Origin: Congregibacter litoralis KT71
GTDB taxonomy: Bacteria > Pseudomonadota > Gammaproteobacteria > Pseudomonadales > Halieaceae
Assembly: GCF_000153125.2 (NCBI RefSeq)
Contig: NZ_CM002299.1
Location: 4,009,338-4,073,337 of the forward strand
DNA length: 64,000 nucleotides
Direction of reading: 5' to 3'
In this document: positions 1 through 9,183 of the stretch, piece after piece
Layout: each line of letters opens with the position of its first letter
How positions within the stretch are numbered: position 1 is the first letter of the stretch
Position numbers and translations under genes: made by a program
The notes under the pieces: generated by a model
The model's input: the letters and a program-made list of their open reading frames with translations, nothing else
What the model was told of the DNA's origin: nothing
The model's database searches: none

Positions 1-789
1 ACACACCTGCTCATCAACGCCGGCAAGACTAATGAATACAACTTTTGTGATGTGTCGGAGCACCGCGAAGGCCTCGCCCCTATCTATGCACAGTTCCAGC
101 GGGCAGCAAAAAACCCGATTTATGAGACGTCCCGCGAGGAACAGGACAGCCTGTTACGCGGGCTGTACCTCACCTCCTGGCTGTGTGAAGACTCCCTGTT
201 TGACAACGATTTCTATGGGGCCAGGGACTGCCTGATTACCAGCGCATCCAGTAAAACCTCCATCGCCCTGGCGCAGGCCGTACAGGCGCGGGGGGCCTTG
301 CGCAGCGTGGGACTGACTTCCGGACGCAACAAGGCATTTTGCGAAGCGCTGGGGTGCTACGATGTTGTGGCCACCTACGACGATATTGCCAGCCTGCCAA
401 AGAATCCCGCCGTGAGCGTGGATATGGCCGGTGATCGCGCCGTTAATAAGGCGCTGCACAGTCATTACAGCGATGAGCTGCGCTACGCCTGCCTCGTGGG
501 CGCTACACACCAGGACGGCCCCATGGGCGCGGGAGAGCCTTTACCCGGACCGCAACCGGAGCTGTTTTTTGCCCCCACACAGGCCGCGAAGCGCAGCAAG
601 GAGTGGGGCCCCGCCGAAATGGAAAAGCGCATCGCCGAGAGCTTCGTGAATTTCCGGCGCTTTGCTGACAGCTGGCTTAAGATCCGGCACTTCGACGGCG
701 AGGCGGCTGCGCAGGAAGCCTTCCTGAACGTGCTCCAGGGCAAAGCCTCACCGGATGAGGGCTACACCGTATCGCTGCGTGGGGATTAA
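1..789 (+). CDS. DUF2855 family protein (3' part)
   Basis: The reading frame is open from base 1, so this gene is cut by the window edge; the GTG at 52 is internal. The visible 262 residues resemble the DUF2855 family, which is distantly related to medium-chain dehydrogenases. A glycine/serine-rich segment (LITSASSKTSIALA) sits where a nucleotide-binding Rossmann fold would be, followed by a GLTSGRN-like turn. No substrate is known for the family, so only a general oxidoreductase-like role can be suggested. Its stop overlaps by 4 nt the stop of the convergent pqiA-like gene. Confidence 0.75.
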   Translation, partial: THLLINAGKTNEYNFCDVSEHREGLAPIYAQFQRAAKNPIYETSREEQDSLLRGLYLTSWLCEDSLFDNDFYGARDCLITSASSKTSIALAQAVQARGALRSVGLTSGRNKAFCEALGCYDVVATYDDIASLPKNPAVSVDMAGDRAVNKALHSHYSDELRYACLVGATHQDGPMGAGEPLPGPQPELFFAPTQAAKRSKEWGPAEMEKRIAESFVNFRRFADSWLKIRHFDGEAAAQEAFLNVLQGKASPDEGYTVSLRGD

Positions 790-1457
790 TCTCGCCCCGA
801 CACCCCGAGGCCAGGTGCACCGGGAGAATGCACCGGAGAGTCCGAGCGGGCGGCCAGGACATTCAGCAGCCCGCCGGCAGCAATAGCAAACAGGCAGTAA
901 CCCAGAAAAAACCAGAAGCCCTGTTCCAGCTGCGCGTCCATAATCAGCAGCTCGCCCACGTGGTTGGACGCCCTCCCCGCCATAAAGGCGATAAGCATGG
1001 CCATGACAAACACATCCGCCATGGACCACTTTCCCAGCGCGGCATTGAGTTTCAATAAACGCGAGGCGTAGGGCGCGGGCAGCAACAATGCACAGGCCTG
1101 AAACAGCAGCTTCAGCACCGGTATCACCACGCTGAAACTGACGATCATCACGGCCACCAGCAGATTGCCGTTATCCGCAAGCTCGCGGGACATACCCAGA
1201 ATGGAGCGGGTGCTCCGATAAGCCTCGACGCGACCTTCGATCTGGTCCAGGCCCATCATGCGCGCCATGGCATTGAGCATGTCCCGGGTTTGACTGTTAC
1301 CGTTCTCGCCGGCAATAAGATCAATACCAAAATCTGCGAGTTCGGCTTTTTCCAGTTCGCCGCTGAGCGTGAGTACCGGCTGGGTTATCCCCGGATAGAG
1401 TAGCCCCAGGGATCCGATAATCACAGCGAGACCGAGAACCCGCGTCGCTGTTGTCAT
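786..1457 (-). CDS. Paraquat-inducible protein A-like membrane protein
   Basis: A 223-residue inner-membrane protein with four hydrophobic segments and the KWSMADVFVMAML motif typical of the PqiA domain. E. coli PqiA carries two such domains; this protein has one. PqiA proteins work with MCE-domain proteins in envelope lipid transport, but no MCE gene is adjacent here. The ATG at 1457 overlaps the stop of the upstream SLC13 gene as ATGA, which favours it over the ATG at 1478 and suggests translational coupling. The C-terminal tail is short, polar and Pro/Gly-rich. Confidence 0.8.
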   Translation of the reverse strand: MTTATRVLGLAVIIGSLGLLYPGITQPVLTLSGELEKAELADFGIDLIAGENGNSQTRDMLNAMARMMGLDQIEGRVEAYRSTRSILGMSRELADNGNLLVAVMIVSFSVVIPVLKLLFQACALLLPAPYASRLLKLNAALGKWSMADVFVMAMLIAFMAGRASNHVGELLIMDAQLEQGFWFFLGYCLFAIAAGGLLNVLAARSDSPVHSPGAPGLGVSGRD

Positions 1458-2830
1458 AGCACCATTACTCCGAAGCACACCAGGGTGACCACCGCTGCGG
1501 CAATGAAATTAAGCATGAGGCCCTCCCGGGCCATACGCGTAGTCTTGATCAGACCGGAACCAAAAACCACGCTGTTGGGGGCGGTGGCCACAGGCAGCAT
1601 GAAGGCACAGCTCGCGCTCATCGCCGCGGGCACCATGATCAACTCCGGTGGCAGAGAGGCGGCCAGGGCTGCGGCAGCGAGCACTGGCATGAGCAGCGTA
1701 GTGCTGGCGGTATTGCTGGTAGCTTCCGTCATAAAGGTGACCGCAAGGCACACCACCAGAATCAGCAGGATGGTTGGCATATCAATGAGGGACGCCAGCG
1801 CCTGGCCCAGCACATCGCTCAAGCCCGAGGCAACGAAACCCTTGGCCAGGCAAATACCACCGGCGAACAGCAGGAGTACGCCCCAGGGAATTCGACTTGC
1901 CTGCTCCCAGTCCAACAGCCGACCACCGCGACCATTGGGTACCACGCACATCAGTACGACCGCGAGGAGCGCTACGGAGGCATCGTTAGCCTGGGGCAAG
2001 TCCAGCAGCGCGCGCCAGCCGCCGAAAGGCTCGCTGCGGGTGATCCAGGCAAGCGCCGTCAGTCCGAACACCGCGAGCACCCGCCGCTCTTCCGAGCGCC
2101 AGGCCCCCACCACCGGCAGCTCGAGACTGGCACTGCGCTCAATGCCCCGGGTAAGGGACCAGGCCATGGCGGGAACCAGGAGCAGCACCACAGGCACACC
2201 CCAGCTCATCCACCGGGTAAACGACATCTCCTCACCGGTGTACTCCTGGTAGACCTGCATAAAAATCAGGTTGGGGGGCGTGCCTATGGGCGTGCCCACA
2301 CCACCCACACTTGCGGCATAGGCCAGTCCGAGAAGCAGCGGCACGGCAAGGCGCTCTTTGTCTTCAGACCCCTCGAGCATGGCCAGGGCCACGGGCAACA
2401 GCATCAGGGTGGTCGCAGTATTGGAAATCCACATGCTCAGCACCGCCGCCGCGGCCATAAAGCCGAGCACTAGACGCCGGGGGCTTTTCGCACCAAAAAG
2501 ATGGATCATCCCCAGGGCAATACGTCGGTGCGCGCCACTGCTCTCCATGGCCTGAGACAGGAGAAATCCGCCAAGGAGCAGGAGGATCAACGGCGAGCCA
2601 TAGGCCTCGCCCACCTCCGCCGGCGTCAGGACACCGGCGAGGGGCAGGACCGCAAGGGGAATGAGCGAGGTAACGGGAATCGCAATGGGTTCAAAAATCC
2701 ACCACACGATACAGATAACGGCCACAGCCAGGACCACCGCCACCGCCTGGCTTTGCCCTGCTCCCATAGCCAGCAGGGCCGCAGCGAGCGCCAGCATCGG
2801 GCCCGCATAAAAAGCGATGGCTCGCATCAC
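1454..2830 (-). CDS. SLC13/DASS family sodium-coupled anion transporter
   Basis: A 458-residue polytopic membrane protein of the divalent anion:Na+ symporter (SLC13) family, which carries dicarboxylates, sulfate or similar anions. The two family SNT signatures are present, SNTATT near residue 136 and SNTAST near residue 370, each in an inverted half of the protein. The C-terminal PVATAPNSVVFGSG segment is also characteristic. The substrate cannot be read from the sequence. It is probably co-transcribed with the pqiA-like gene (4-nt overlap). A related carrier lies at 53299-54777. Confidence 0.88.
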   Translation of the reverse strand: MMRAIAFYAGPMLALAAALLAMGAGQSQAVAVVLAVAVICIVWWIFEPIAIPVTSLIPLAVLPLAGVLTPAEVGEAYGSPLILLLLGGFLLSQAMESSGAHRRIALGMIHLFGAKSPRRLVLGFMAAAAVLSMWISNTATTLMLLPVALAMLEGSEDKERLAVPLLLGLAYAASVGGVGTPIGTPPNLIFMQVYQEYTGEEMSFTRWMSWGVPVVLLLVPAMAWSLTRGIERSASLELPVVGAWRSEERRVLAVFGLTALAWITRSEPFGGWRALLDLPQANDASVALLAVVLMCVVPNGRGGRLLDWEQASRIPWGVLLLFAGGICLAKGFVASGLSDVLGQALASLIDMPTILLILVVCLAVTFMTEATSNTASTTLLMPVLAAAALAASLPPELIMVPAAMSASCAFMLPVATAPNSVVFGSGLIKTTRMAREGLMLNFIAAAVVTLVCFGVMVL

Positions 2831-3005
2831 CGCGCCACCGCCTCAGAATCCTGCGGACGAAGCAAGCGTGGGGACGCGAAAAAACCATGGCAGAGAAAAA
2901 ACAGAAAAAAGAAGCTCATAGATGCTCATCGTGTCCCAGAGAACACGAGGTGTAAAGCGTGCTGAACCCTTGGTCGCGACGTCCCAGAGAAGTACACTGC
3001 GCGCC

Positions 3006-4016
3006 ATGCAAGAAAACACTCCGCAAACGCTTATTGATCGCTTTGGTCGACGCGTTGACTACCTGCGCTTGTCCGTGACGGACCGCTGCGATTTTCGCTG
3101 CGTGTACTGCATGGCCGAGGATATGCAGTTTGTTCCCAAGAGCGAAGTACTGACCCTTGAAGAGCTGGCTCAGGTAGCCCAGGCTTTCGTCAGGCTGGGG
3201 GTGCGCAAGATTCGCCTCACGGGCGGCGAACCCCTGGTGCGCCACAACATCATGGAGCTGGTGGAACAGCTCGGGGCCATGGAAGGTCTCGAAGAGCTGG
3301 TGATGACCACCAATGGGTCCCAGCTCCAGCGTCTGGCGCAGCCTTTGAAGGATGCGGGCGTCAAACGCCTGAATATCAGTCTGGACAGCCTGCAGCCCCG
3401 GCGTTTTCGGCAGATCACCCGGGTGGGACATCTGGAGCAGGTGATTGCCGGTATCGACGCGGCCTGCACCGCGGGCTTTGAGGGCATTCGAATCAATGCG
3501 GTGATTATGCGCGGCGATAACGACGACGAGATCCTGGAGCTGGTGGACTTTGTGCGGGACCGGGGCATCGATCTTGCCTTCATCGAAGAGATGCCCCTGG
3601 GCCGCATCACGGATCACGACCGGGCCCTGACCCTGGCGGACAGCGACTGGCTGCGGACTCAAATCGAAACACAGCACGGACTCATGGCTCTGGGCGACCC
3701 CGGGGGCAGCGCAGGTCCCGCCCGCATGTATGCCCTTGAGGGAAGCCGCAGTCGTATTGGTTTTATCTCGCCGCACAGCAATAATTTTTGTCACCTTTGC
3801 AATCGCGTGAGAGTAACCGTAGAAGGCCAACTGCTCCTTTGCCTGGGTAACGAACATTCCGTGGATCTTCGGGAACTGTTGCGCGCCCCGGGCAGCACCA
3901 TGGCTGACCTGGAGCAGGCGCTGCTCGGCGCTATGGCGATCAAGCCCGAGCGCCACTACTTTGACAACAGCGAAGAGCCACAGATTCTACGCTTCATGAA
4001 CGCGACGGGCGGTTAA
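3006..4016 (+). CDS. moaA: GTP 3',8-cyclase MoaA (molybdenum cofactor biosynthesis)
   Basis: A 336-residue radical SAM enzyme that converts GTP to (8S)-3',8-cyclo-GTP in the first step of molybdopterin synthesis. The N-terminal SAM cluster motif CDFRCVYC (C28, C32, C35) and the C-terminal cluster cysteines C262, C265 and C279 in FCHLCNRVR...C are both present. The TGGEP motif is intact. The protein ends in GG, the C-terminal motif needed for activity in this family. The ATG at 3006 gives the normal N-terminus; an upstream in-frame ATG at 2922 would add an unsupported 28 residues. No other moa gene is nearby. Confidence 0.95.
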   Translation: MQENTPQTLIDRFGRRVDYLRLSVTDRCDFRCVYCMAEDMQFVPKSEVLTLEELAQVAQAFVRLGVRKIRLTGGEPLVRHNIMELVEQLGAMEGLEELVMTTNGSQLQRLAQPLKDAGVKRLNISLDSLQPRRFRQITRVGHLEQVIAGIDAACTAGFEGIRINAVIMRGDNDDEILELVDFVRDRGIDLAFIEEMPLGRITDHDRALTLADSDWLRTQIETQHGLMALGDPGGSAGPARMYALEGSRSRIGFISPHSNNFCHLCNRVRVTVEGQLLLCLGNEHSVDLRELLRAPGSTMADLEQALLGAMAIKPERHYFDNSEEPQILRFMNATGG

Positions 4017-4055
4017 CAGGCGTCATCGCAACAGCTTAGGGAGAGCCCGAGGGCC

Positions 4056-5003
4056 GTGGATAAGAGAACCGAACTTGCTTCAATAGAGGCGATTGAAAGC
4101 GGCTTTGCCGAACTAGGCTATATCTGCAGCTCCCGCATTGCCACGGCGGTGTTCCTCGCGGGACAGCTGCGCAAACCCGTGCTGGTGGAAGGCCCTCCCG
4201 GCGTCGGCAAAACCGAACTGGCGAAGACCGCCGCAACGCTTTTGGGGCTACCCCTAGTGCGTCTTCAGTGCTACGAAGGTCTGGATGAAGCAAAAGCGCT
4301 GTACGAGTGGAAGTACGGCAAACAGCTGCTCTATACCCAGGTTCTCAAGGAGAAACTGGGCGACCTCCTGGACGGCGCGGAGGGTCTCGCGGAATCCGTA
4401 GAGCGCCTCCACCAGTTTGGCGACGTGTTCTATTCCGAGGAGTTCCTTGAGCCCCGGCCCCTGCTCCAGGCTATGGAGCACCCCGACGGCGCCGTGCTCC
4501 TCATCGACGAGATCGACAAGTCAGATCATGAGTTTGAATCCCTGCTGCTGGAAATCCTCTCGGACTACCAGGTATCCATCCCGGAGATTGGCACGATCAA
4601 GGCCAAATCCACACCCCTGGTCTTTCTTACCAGTAACAATACCCGGGACATTTCCGACGCTCTGAAGCGCCGCTGCCTACACCTGCACATCCCCTTCCCG
4701 AGCATTGATCTGGAGGAGCGCATCCTTGAAAGCCGCGTCCCCGAGGTTGAAGAGAGCTTGCGGCAGCAGCTGGTGGCCTTTGTCCACGCCGTGCGGGAAC
4801 TGGACCTGAAAAAGCAGCCTGCGGTATCAGAGACCATCGACTGGGCCCGCAGCTTACTGCTGCTCCATGCCACGGAGCTGGAGCCGGAACTCCTTAAGGG
4901 GACCCTCAATGTCCTGCTGAAGTTTGAACAGGACATCGAGGCCACGGAGGCGGAGCTCGGCAGCATTCTTCGCACCCTGGAAAAGGCGTCGGAAAACGCC
5001 TGA
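4056..5003 (+). CDS. MoxR-family AAA+ ATPase
   Basis: A 315-residue AAA+ ATPase of the MoxR type. Walker A (GPPGVGKTE, about residues 46-54), Walker B (LLIDEID, near 148) and a sensor-1 region (FLTSNNTR) are clear. MoxR ATPases act as chaperones or activators for metalloenzymes or membrane complexes, usually together with a von Willebrand A protein, which is the next gene here. The start is GTG at 4056, preceded by a purine-rich AGGGAGAG. The stop overlaps the ATG of the VWA gene (TGATG), indicating coupled translation. Confidence 0.9.
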   Translation: MDKRTELASIEAIESGFAELGYICSSRIATAVFLAGQLRKPVLVEGPPGVGKTELAKTAATLLGLPLVRLQCYEGLDEAKALYEWKYGKQLLYTQVLKEKLGDLLDGAEGLAESVERLHQFGDVFYSEEFLEPRPLLQAMEHPDGAVLLIDEIDKSDHEFESLLLEILSDYQVSIPEIGTIKAKSTPLVFLTSNNTRDISDALKRRCLHLHIPFPSIDLEERILESRVPEVEESLRQQLVAFVHAVRELDLKKQPAVSETIDWARSLLLLHATELEPELLKGTLNVLLKFEQDIEATEAELGSILRTLEKASENA

Positions 5004-6469
5004 TGCAGTCGAGCCTGCTCCGCTTCATTGAGATTCTGCGCAGCCACGCGCTGCCGGTTTCCCCTGCGGAGACTCTGGACGCAGCCGCAGCGATGGACGT
5101 CGTGGGTTACGGCGATCGAAACACCCTGCGCAATGCCCTCGCCATGACCCTGGCCAAAAGTGATCGGGAAGAGCACACCTTCTTTTACTGCTTTGATCAG
5201 TTTTTTGATCAGCAGGCTGCTGATTTCAGCACCGACAACAGTGCCGAAAGCGAGGACGCAGCAGGGGAAGGCGCCAGTGACAGCGCCGACGGTGCGGCAA
5301 AAGACAGTCCCGAAGAAGCCGGCAGCGGTGCCGGGCAGGCAGCCGGGGGCGGAGGTTCTGCTACGGATGCTGCGGAACTTGCCGCAGCAGCGGGCAGTTC
5401 GCCCTCCCTGAAGGAGTTACTGGACGGCGAGCTTCTCCCCGCGCTTCTTGAAAACCAGCGGGGCAGCCTGAGTACTGCCATGCGCCGTGCGGGACAGGAT
5501 GCCGGACTCAGCAACATCCGGCTGTTTACCCAAAAAGGCCAGTACACCCGCAGGATTCTCGATTCCCTGGGCGAAGACCTGATTCGCGATGCGGTGATTG
5601 AGCTGGAACAGGCCGAGTCTCCCGCCCTGGACACACTCCGTCGCTATCGCGACGTGCTCCGGGAACAGGTAAAAGATTACGTGGAGCAGCAGTACCTCAT
5701 GAACGCTGAGGGGCATAACAGCGCTTTCATGGAAGATGTGCTCAGCAAGACGCGACTGTCCAACATCGACCGGCGCCACCGGGACCAGGTACAGGCTCAG
5801 GTTCGACGTATGGCCCGCCGTCTGGCCAGTCGCCACAGCGCCCGTCGCCGACCGGTGAAGCGGGGCCAACTGAACATGGGTAAAACTCTCCGCGGAGGCA
5901 TGGCCCACGACGGCATACTGTTTAAAACCCATTGGCGTTCGCGAAAACGGGATAAAGCCCAACTGCTGGCGGTATGTGATGTGAGCGGATCCGTTGCCGC
6001 CTACGCCAGTTTCCTGCTGATGTTTCTCTACAGCCTCCAGGACGTGCTGCCCCGCACGCGGAGCTTTGCTTTTTCCAGTCATCTGGGGGAAATCAGCGAG
6101 CTTTTCCGGGATGAGCCTCTGGAGCGCGCCATCGAACTGGCAAACTGGCGCTATGGCGGCGCCACGGACTACGGCAGCAGCCTTCGCGATTTTTCCCGCC
6201 TGGCTTTAGACGACATCAACCGCAACACATCGGTTATCATTCTCGGCGATGCGCGAAACAACCGGGGCGACCCGGAACTGGAGATCATGCAAAGCATTTA
6301 TCAGCGTAGCAAACAGGTGATCTGGCTGAATCCGGAGTCGCGGCGGGCCTGGGGCACGGGCGATTCGGAGATGTTGCGCTACCAGACCGCCTGCCACTAC
6401 TGCGCCCCCTGCAGCAACCTGCAACAGCTTGAGCGTGTCGTCGACCAGCTGCTCAAGAGTTTGCGCTAG
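5003..6469 (+). CDS. CoxE-like VWA domain protein
   Basis: A 488-residue protein whose C-terminal half is a CoxE-type von Willebrand A domain. The metal-ion-dependent adhesion motif DVSGS begins at about residue 326, with the later ILGDARNN acidic turn. Residues of roughly 75-135 are a low-complexity Gly/Ser/Ala/Asp/Glu segment, probably a disordered linker. A basic stretch (RHSARRRPVKRGQ) precedes the VWA domain. It follows the MoxR ATPase with a 1-nt overlap; such pairs are known cofactor-insertion or assembly modules. The client protein is not evident here. Confidence 0.87.
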   Translation: MQSSLLRFIEILRSHALPVSPAETLDAAAAMDVVGYGDRNTLRNALAMTLAKSDREEHTFFYCFDQFFDQQAADFSTDNSAESEDAAGEGASDSADGAAKDSPEEAGSGAGQAAGGGGSATDAAELAAAAGSSPSLKELLDGELLPALLENQRGSLSTAMRRAGQDAGLSNIRLFTQKGQYTRRILDSLGEDLIRDAVIELEQAESPALDTLRRYRDVLREQVKDYVEQQYLMNAEGHNSAFMEDVLSKTRLSNIDRRHRDQVQAQVRRMARRLASRHSARRRPVKRGQLNMGKTLRGGMAHDGILFKTHWRSRKRDKAQLLAVCDVSGSVAAYASFLLMFLYSLQDVLPRTRSFAFSSHLGEISELFRDEPLERAIELANWRYGGATDYGSSLRDFSRLALDDINRNTSVIILGDARNNRGDPELEIMQSIYQRSKQVIWLNPESRRAWGTGDSEMLRYQTACHYCAPCSNLQQLERVVDQLLKSLR

Positions 6470-6495
6470 GGTTGTAGCCGGCTCGGCGGCGCAAC

Positions 6496-8760
6496 ATGTC
6501 CCTCTCTCACGAACACATACCGCTTCCCTGCTCCCTTAAAGACAGGGTAGTTGAGCAGTTTTCCCCTCATGACGGGCCTCTCACCACGAATGCGCTGTCA
6601 CGGGAAAAGCTCATTGAGTTTCTCGCCAAGAGTAAGGACACGGACAGCTCCCCTCTGGCAACCATCAAGCGCCGAGCTGCCAAACAGAACCTGAAACCCG
6701 ATCTCCGCCCGGAAGATCAGGCCATCCTGGTATGGGTCTGCGATGCCTTTGACGAATGGGAGGATCATTATCCCCTGGAGCAGCCGCTCAAGGATCACCT
6801 GAGGCGGCTCCTCCCGCTGGCCGTTGCCATGGCTCTCAAAGACGAGTCTTTTTACACGCCGGGTTCCCACAATCTCCATCGCCTCCTCGATGCCCTGCAA
6901 AACGGTGCCGTGGGCTGGCAGATGCGCCTGGACCGTGCCGGTCAGATGCTGGAGCAACGCATACAGCGCGCCGTGGAAAAAGCCCTGGACTGGTTCAACA
7001 ACGAGCGCCTCGATATTGCTGCGATCACTCAGGAGCTGGTCGCTGCCAATGAGCGGGATGCCGCCCGCGCGCAGCGTATGGTGCAGCGCCTGGCAGAGAC
7101 GGAGGAGGCACGGTTAAAAACCCTCTCCGCCCGTCGGGATGCAGCAAAGGACATCAACGCAGGACTGGAAAAGTATGAGCTCCCTGCCGCGATCGGTGAA
7201 TTTCTTAAAGGCCCCTGGTACGACAGCGCTCAGCTGGTACTGGTCAAACACGGCGACAGGTCCCGGGAATGGGATCAGATGCGCCGGGCGACTATGCATC
7301 TCATGGAGTCCGTGCAGGCGCCGGACGATAGTGGCGATGCGGGTCGCGACCGCCAGGAACAGATTCTGCGTCATTTACCCGGAGAGCTCCGGCGCTGGCT
7401 CCTGAGCCTTGAGCATGACAGCGACGCCACAGACAGTGCCATCGGTCTTGTGGAGTACGCCCATCTGCGTATTCAACACGGACAAAAGCTTCAGCTTGTG
7501 CGTATCCCTCCTATCCCTTTGGAGAAAGAAGCGCCGCACCACGAAGAGAGCAATGACGAACCCTTAATCACAGGCGACTGGTTCCGCTTTGAGGACGATG
7601 AGGGCGAGCTTCGGGCTCAGCTGGTGTTACAGCTGGAAAAAGGACAACACCTGCTGTTCGCCAATTTTGTGGGGCTCAAGGCCCTGGATATTTCTCGCCG
7701 CGCCTTCAGCCAACGATTAAGCGATGCTTTTGCCGTGCGACTGCCCAACCGTGACAGCTTCAGCCTGAGTCTCGCCGCGGCGGCGGGCATCGACAGTGAC
7801 GATCGTCTGCGCCAGCTCATCGACCCGAGCTACCGCCCCCCCCAGAACGAGGATGAGGGCGCGCCCGCTGAAACGCCTGCTCACGACGTCGAGCACGAGC
7901 CCGACGATGAAAGGCGTACACACCCCGATAGAAGAACTCACGACGAAGATCGACGGACTCATGAAGAGGACCGCCGAGCCCATGAGAGCCCGGAACCGCA
8001 ACCGGAACCGGAAGCCACACCGGATATCAGCCATCGCGTGGAGAGCACCGAAGCAGAAAACTGGTCCGAGGACCTGCCAGACCTCAGTGACACGGAAAAC
8101 TGGGACCCGGTTCTGGAGCCCCCGGAGGGTGCGGAGCTGGAATTAAGCCTCGATCTGGATGAGCCCGAGACGCCTGCCGCTGTGCCATCTCCCGAACCCA
8201 CGCCAGGCAATCAGGGGGTTCCGGCTGCGGAGCCGCAGACCCCTCCATCGCCACCGCCATCGCCATCGCCGCCGCCTGCGTATGAACCGCCACCCGTGGC
8301 ACCCCAAGCCCCGGTACCGCCTCCGGCGAGTTCTCCCCCTCCGGCGGCAGCACCACCGCCCGCAGCAGCAGCGCCAGCACCCCCGGCGCCACCTCCGGCA
8401 CCGATGCAGCAGCCCACGGCTACGACTTCGCCAGCACCGGCGCCACCCACCCCGCCGCCCCTGGCACCGGTGGCGAGTCCCTCGCCTCAAAGCGTCGGTG
8501 GAAGCCCTGAACGGGAGGTGGATGTACCCATGGGGGCATGGCTTGGATTTCACGATGGCGAGACGCCCATCATGGCAAAACTCGCCGTTTTTGATCCCCG
8601 GCGGGACAACTACATTTTCGTTAACCGCAAGGGCATTGCTCTTAGGGAACTCAGCCGCTGGGAACTGCGGACACTGATTGATCAAGGGCTCGTGGACATT
8701 CTGGAGACCCGCTCTTACTTCCGTGATGAAGTGGAAAGGGCCCGGGAGGAGGGACAATGA
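6496..8760 (+). CDS. DUF1631 family protein with an internally duplicated C-terminal unit
   Basis: A 754-residue protein with the N-terminal character of DUF1631 (helical, Leu/Arg-rich, residues 1-340). After this a unit at about 361-415 (GDWFRFEDD...LLFANFVGLKALDISR) is echoed by one at about 679-730 (GAWLGFHDG...YIFVNRKGIALRELSR). Between them lie an Asp/Glu/Arg/His-rich tract and a long Pro/Ala/Ser segment (about 570-670), likely disordered. The end overlaps the start of a PilZ gene by 4 nt (ATGA). DUF1631 proteins have no established function; the PilZ neighbour points to cyclic-di-GMP-linked regulation, but this is inference. Confidence 0.8.
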   Translation: MSLSHEHIPLPCSLKDRVVEQFSPHDGPLTTNALSREKLIEFLAKSKDTDSSPLATIKRRAAKQNLKPDLRPEDQAILVWVCDAFDEWEDHYPLEQPLKDHLRRLLPLAVAMALKDESFYTPGSHNLHRLLDALQNGAVGWQMRLDRAGQMLEQRIQRAVEKALDWFNNERLDIAAITQELVAANERDAARAQRMVQRLAETEEARLKTLSARRDAAKDINAGLEKYELPAAIGEFLKGPWYDSAQLVLVKHGDRSREWDQMRRATMHLMESVQAPDDSGDAGRDRQEQILRHLPGELRRWLLSLEHDSDATDSAIGLVEYAHLRIQHGQKLQLVRIPPIPLEKEAPHHEESNDEPLITGDWFRFEDDEGELRAQLVLQLEKGQHLLFANFVGLKALDISRRAFSQRLSDAFAVRLPNRDSFSLSLAAAAGIDSDDRLRQLIDPSYRPPQNEDEGAPAETPAHDVEHEPDDERRTHPDRRTHDEDRRTHEEDRRAHESPEPQPEPEATPDISHRVESTEAENWSEDLPDLSDTENWDPVLEPPEGAELELSLDLDEPETPAAVPSPEPTPGNQGVPAAEPQTPPSPPPSPSPPPAYEPPPVAPQAPVPPPASSPPPAAAPPPAAAAPAPPAPPPAPMQQPTATTSPAPAPPTPPPLAPVASPSPQSVGGSPEREVDVPMGAWLGFHDGETPIMAKLAVFDPRRDNYIFVNRKGIALRELSRWELRTLIDQGLVDILETRSYFRDEVERAREEGQ

Positions 8761-9134
8761 CGGGCAAGGACAAGCGACGTTTTTTCCGGCTCCCCGTAGC
8801 CTCGCGAGTGTTCATCGAGATTGAGTCACCTCCACCGGGGAGCATCGGTCCCGGCAAAGTCGCCCGCTGTGACACTCTGGACGTCTCCCACAGTGGCCTC
8901 AGGGTGCGTCTCGCTGAATCGGTCACCGTGGGCGCAATTCTGCAGATCGGGGTTGAGCTGCCCGGAGAGAGCGAGCCCTTTTATCTGGTAGGTCAGGTGC
9001 GCTGGCGCATGCGGGATAAAGAAAACCCCGGCAGCTGGATAGCCGGGTTTGAGGTGCTTAATGCCCTGGGCTCAGATATCGAACACTGGGAAGCGGCCTT
9101 GATGGAAATGGACGAACGGACTCCCTCGCCCTAG
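8757..9134 (+). CDS. PilZ domain protein
   Basis: A 125-residue single PilZ domain. The two c-di-GMP-binding elements are visible: an Arg-rich N-terminal motif (RRFFRLP) and DVSHSG, matching the [D/N]xSxxG motif. This supports, but does not prove, c-di-GMP binding. It overlaps the preceding DUF1631 gene by 4 nt and is the last gene of the MoxR-VWA-DUF1631-PilZ run. The window also contains a GGDEF-EAL protein at 61574. Confidence 0.9.
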   Translation: MTGKDKRRFFRLPVASRVFIEIESPPPGSIGPGKVARCDTLDVSHSGLRVRLAESVTVGAILQIGVELPGESEPFYLVGQVRWRMRDKENPGSWIAGFEVLNALGSDIEHWEAALMEMDERTPSP

Positions 9135-9183
9135 AGCCCTAGCCATCTACCCTTCACCCTGGGGGCGCGGCGCGGTGTAGAAA

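Noticed and set aside
2916..3956. 346-codon open frame opposite moaA
   Set aside because: Antisense shadow of an enzyme with all cluster cysteines intact.
8143..8757. 204-codon antisense frame in the proline-rich part of the DUF1631 gene
   Set aside because: It arises from the GC-rich Pro/Ala codons on the other strand and encodes a low-complexity Arg/Trp/Gly sequence.
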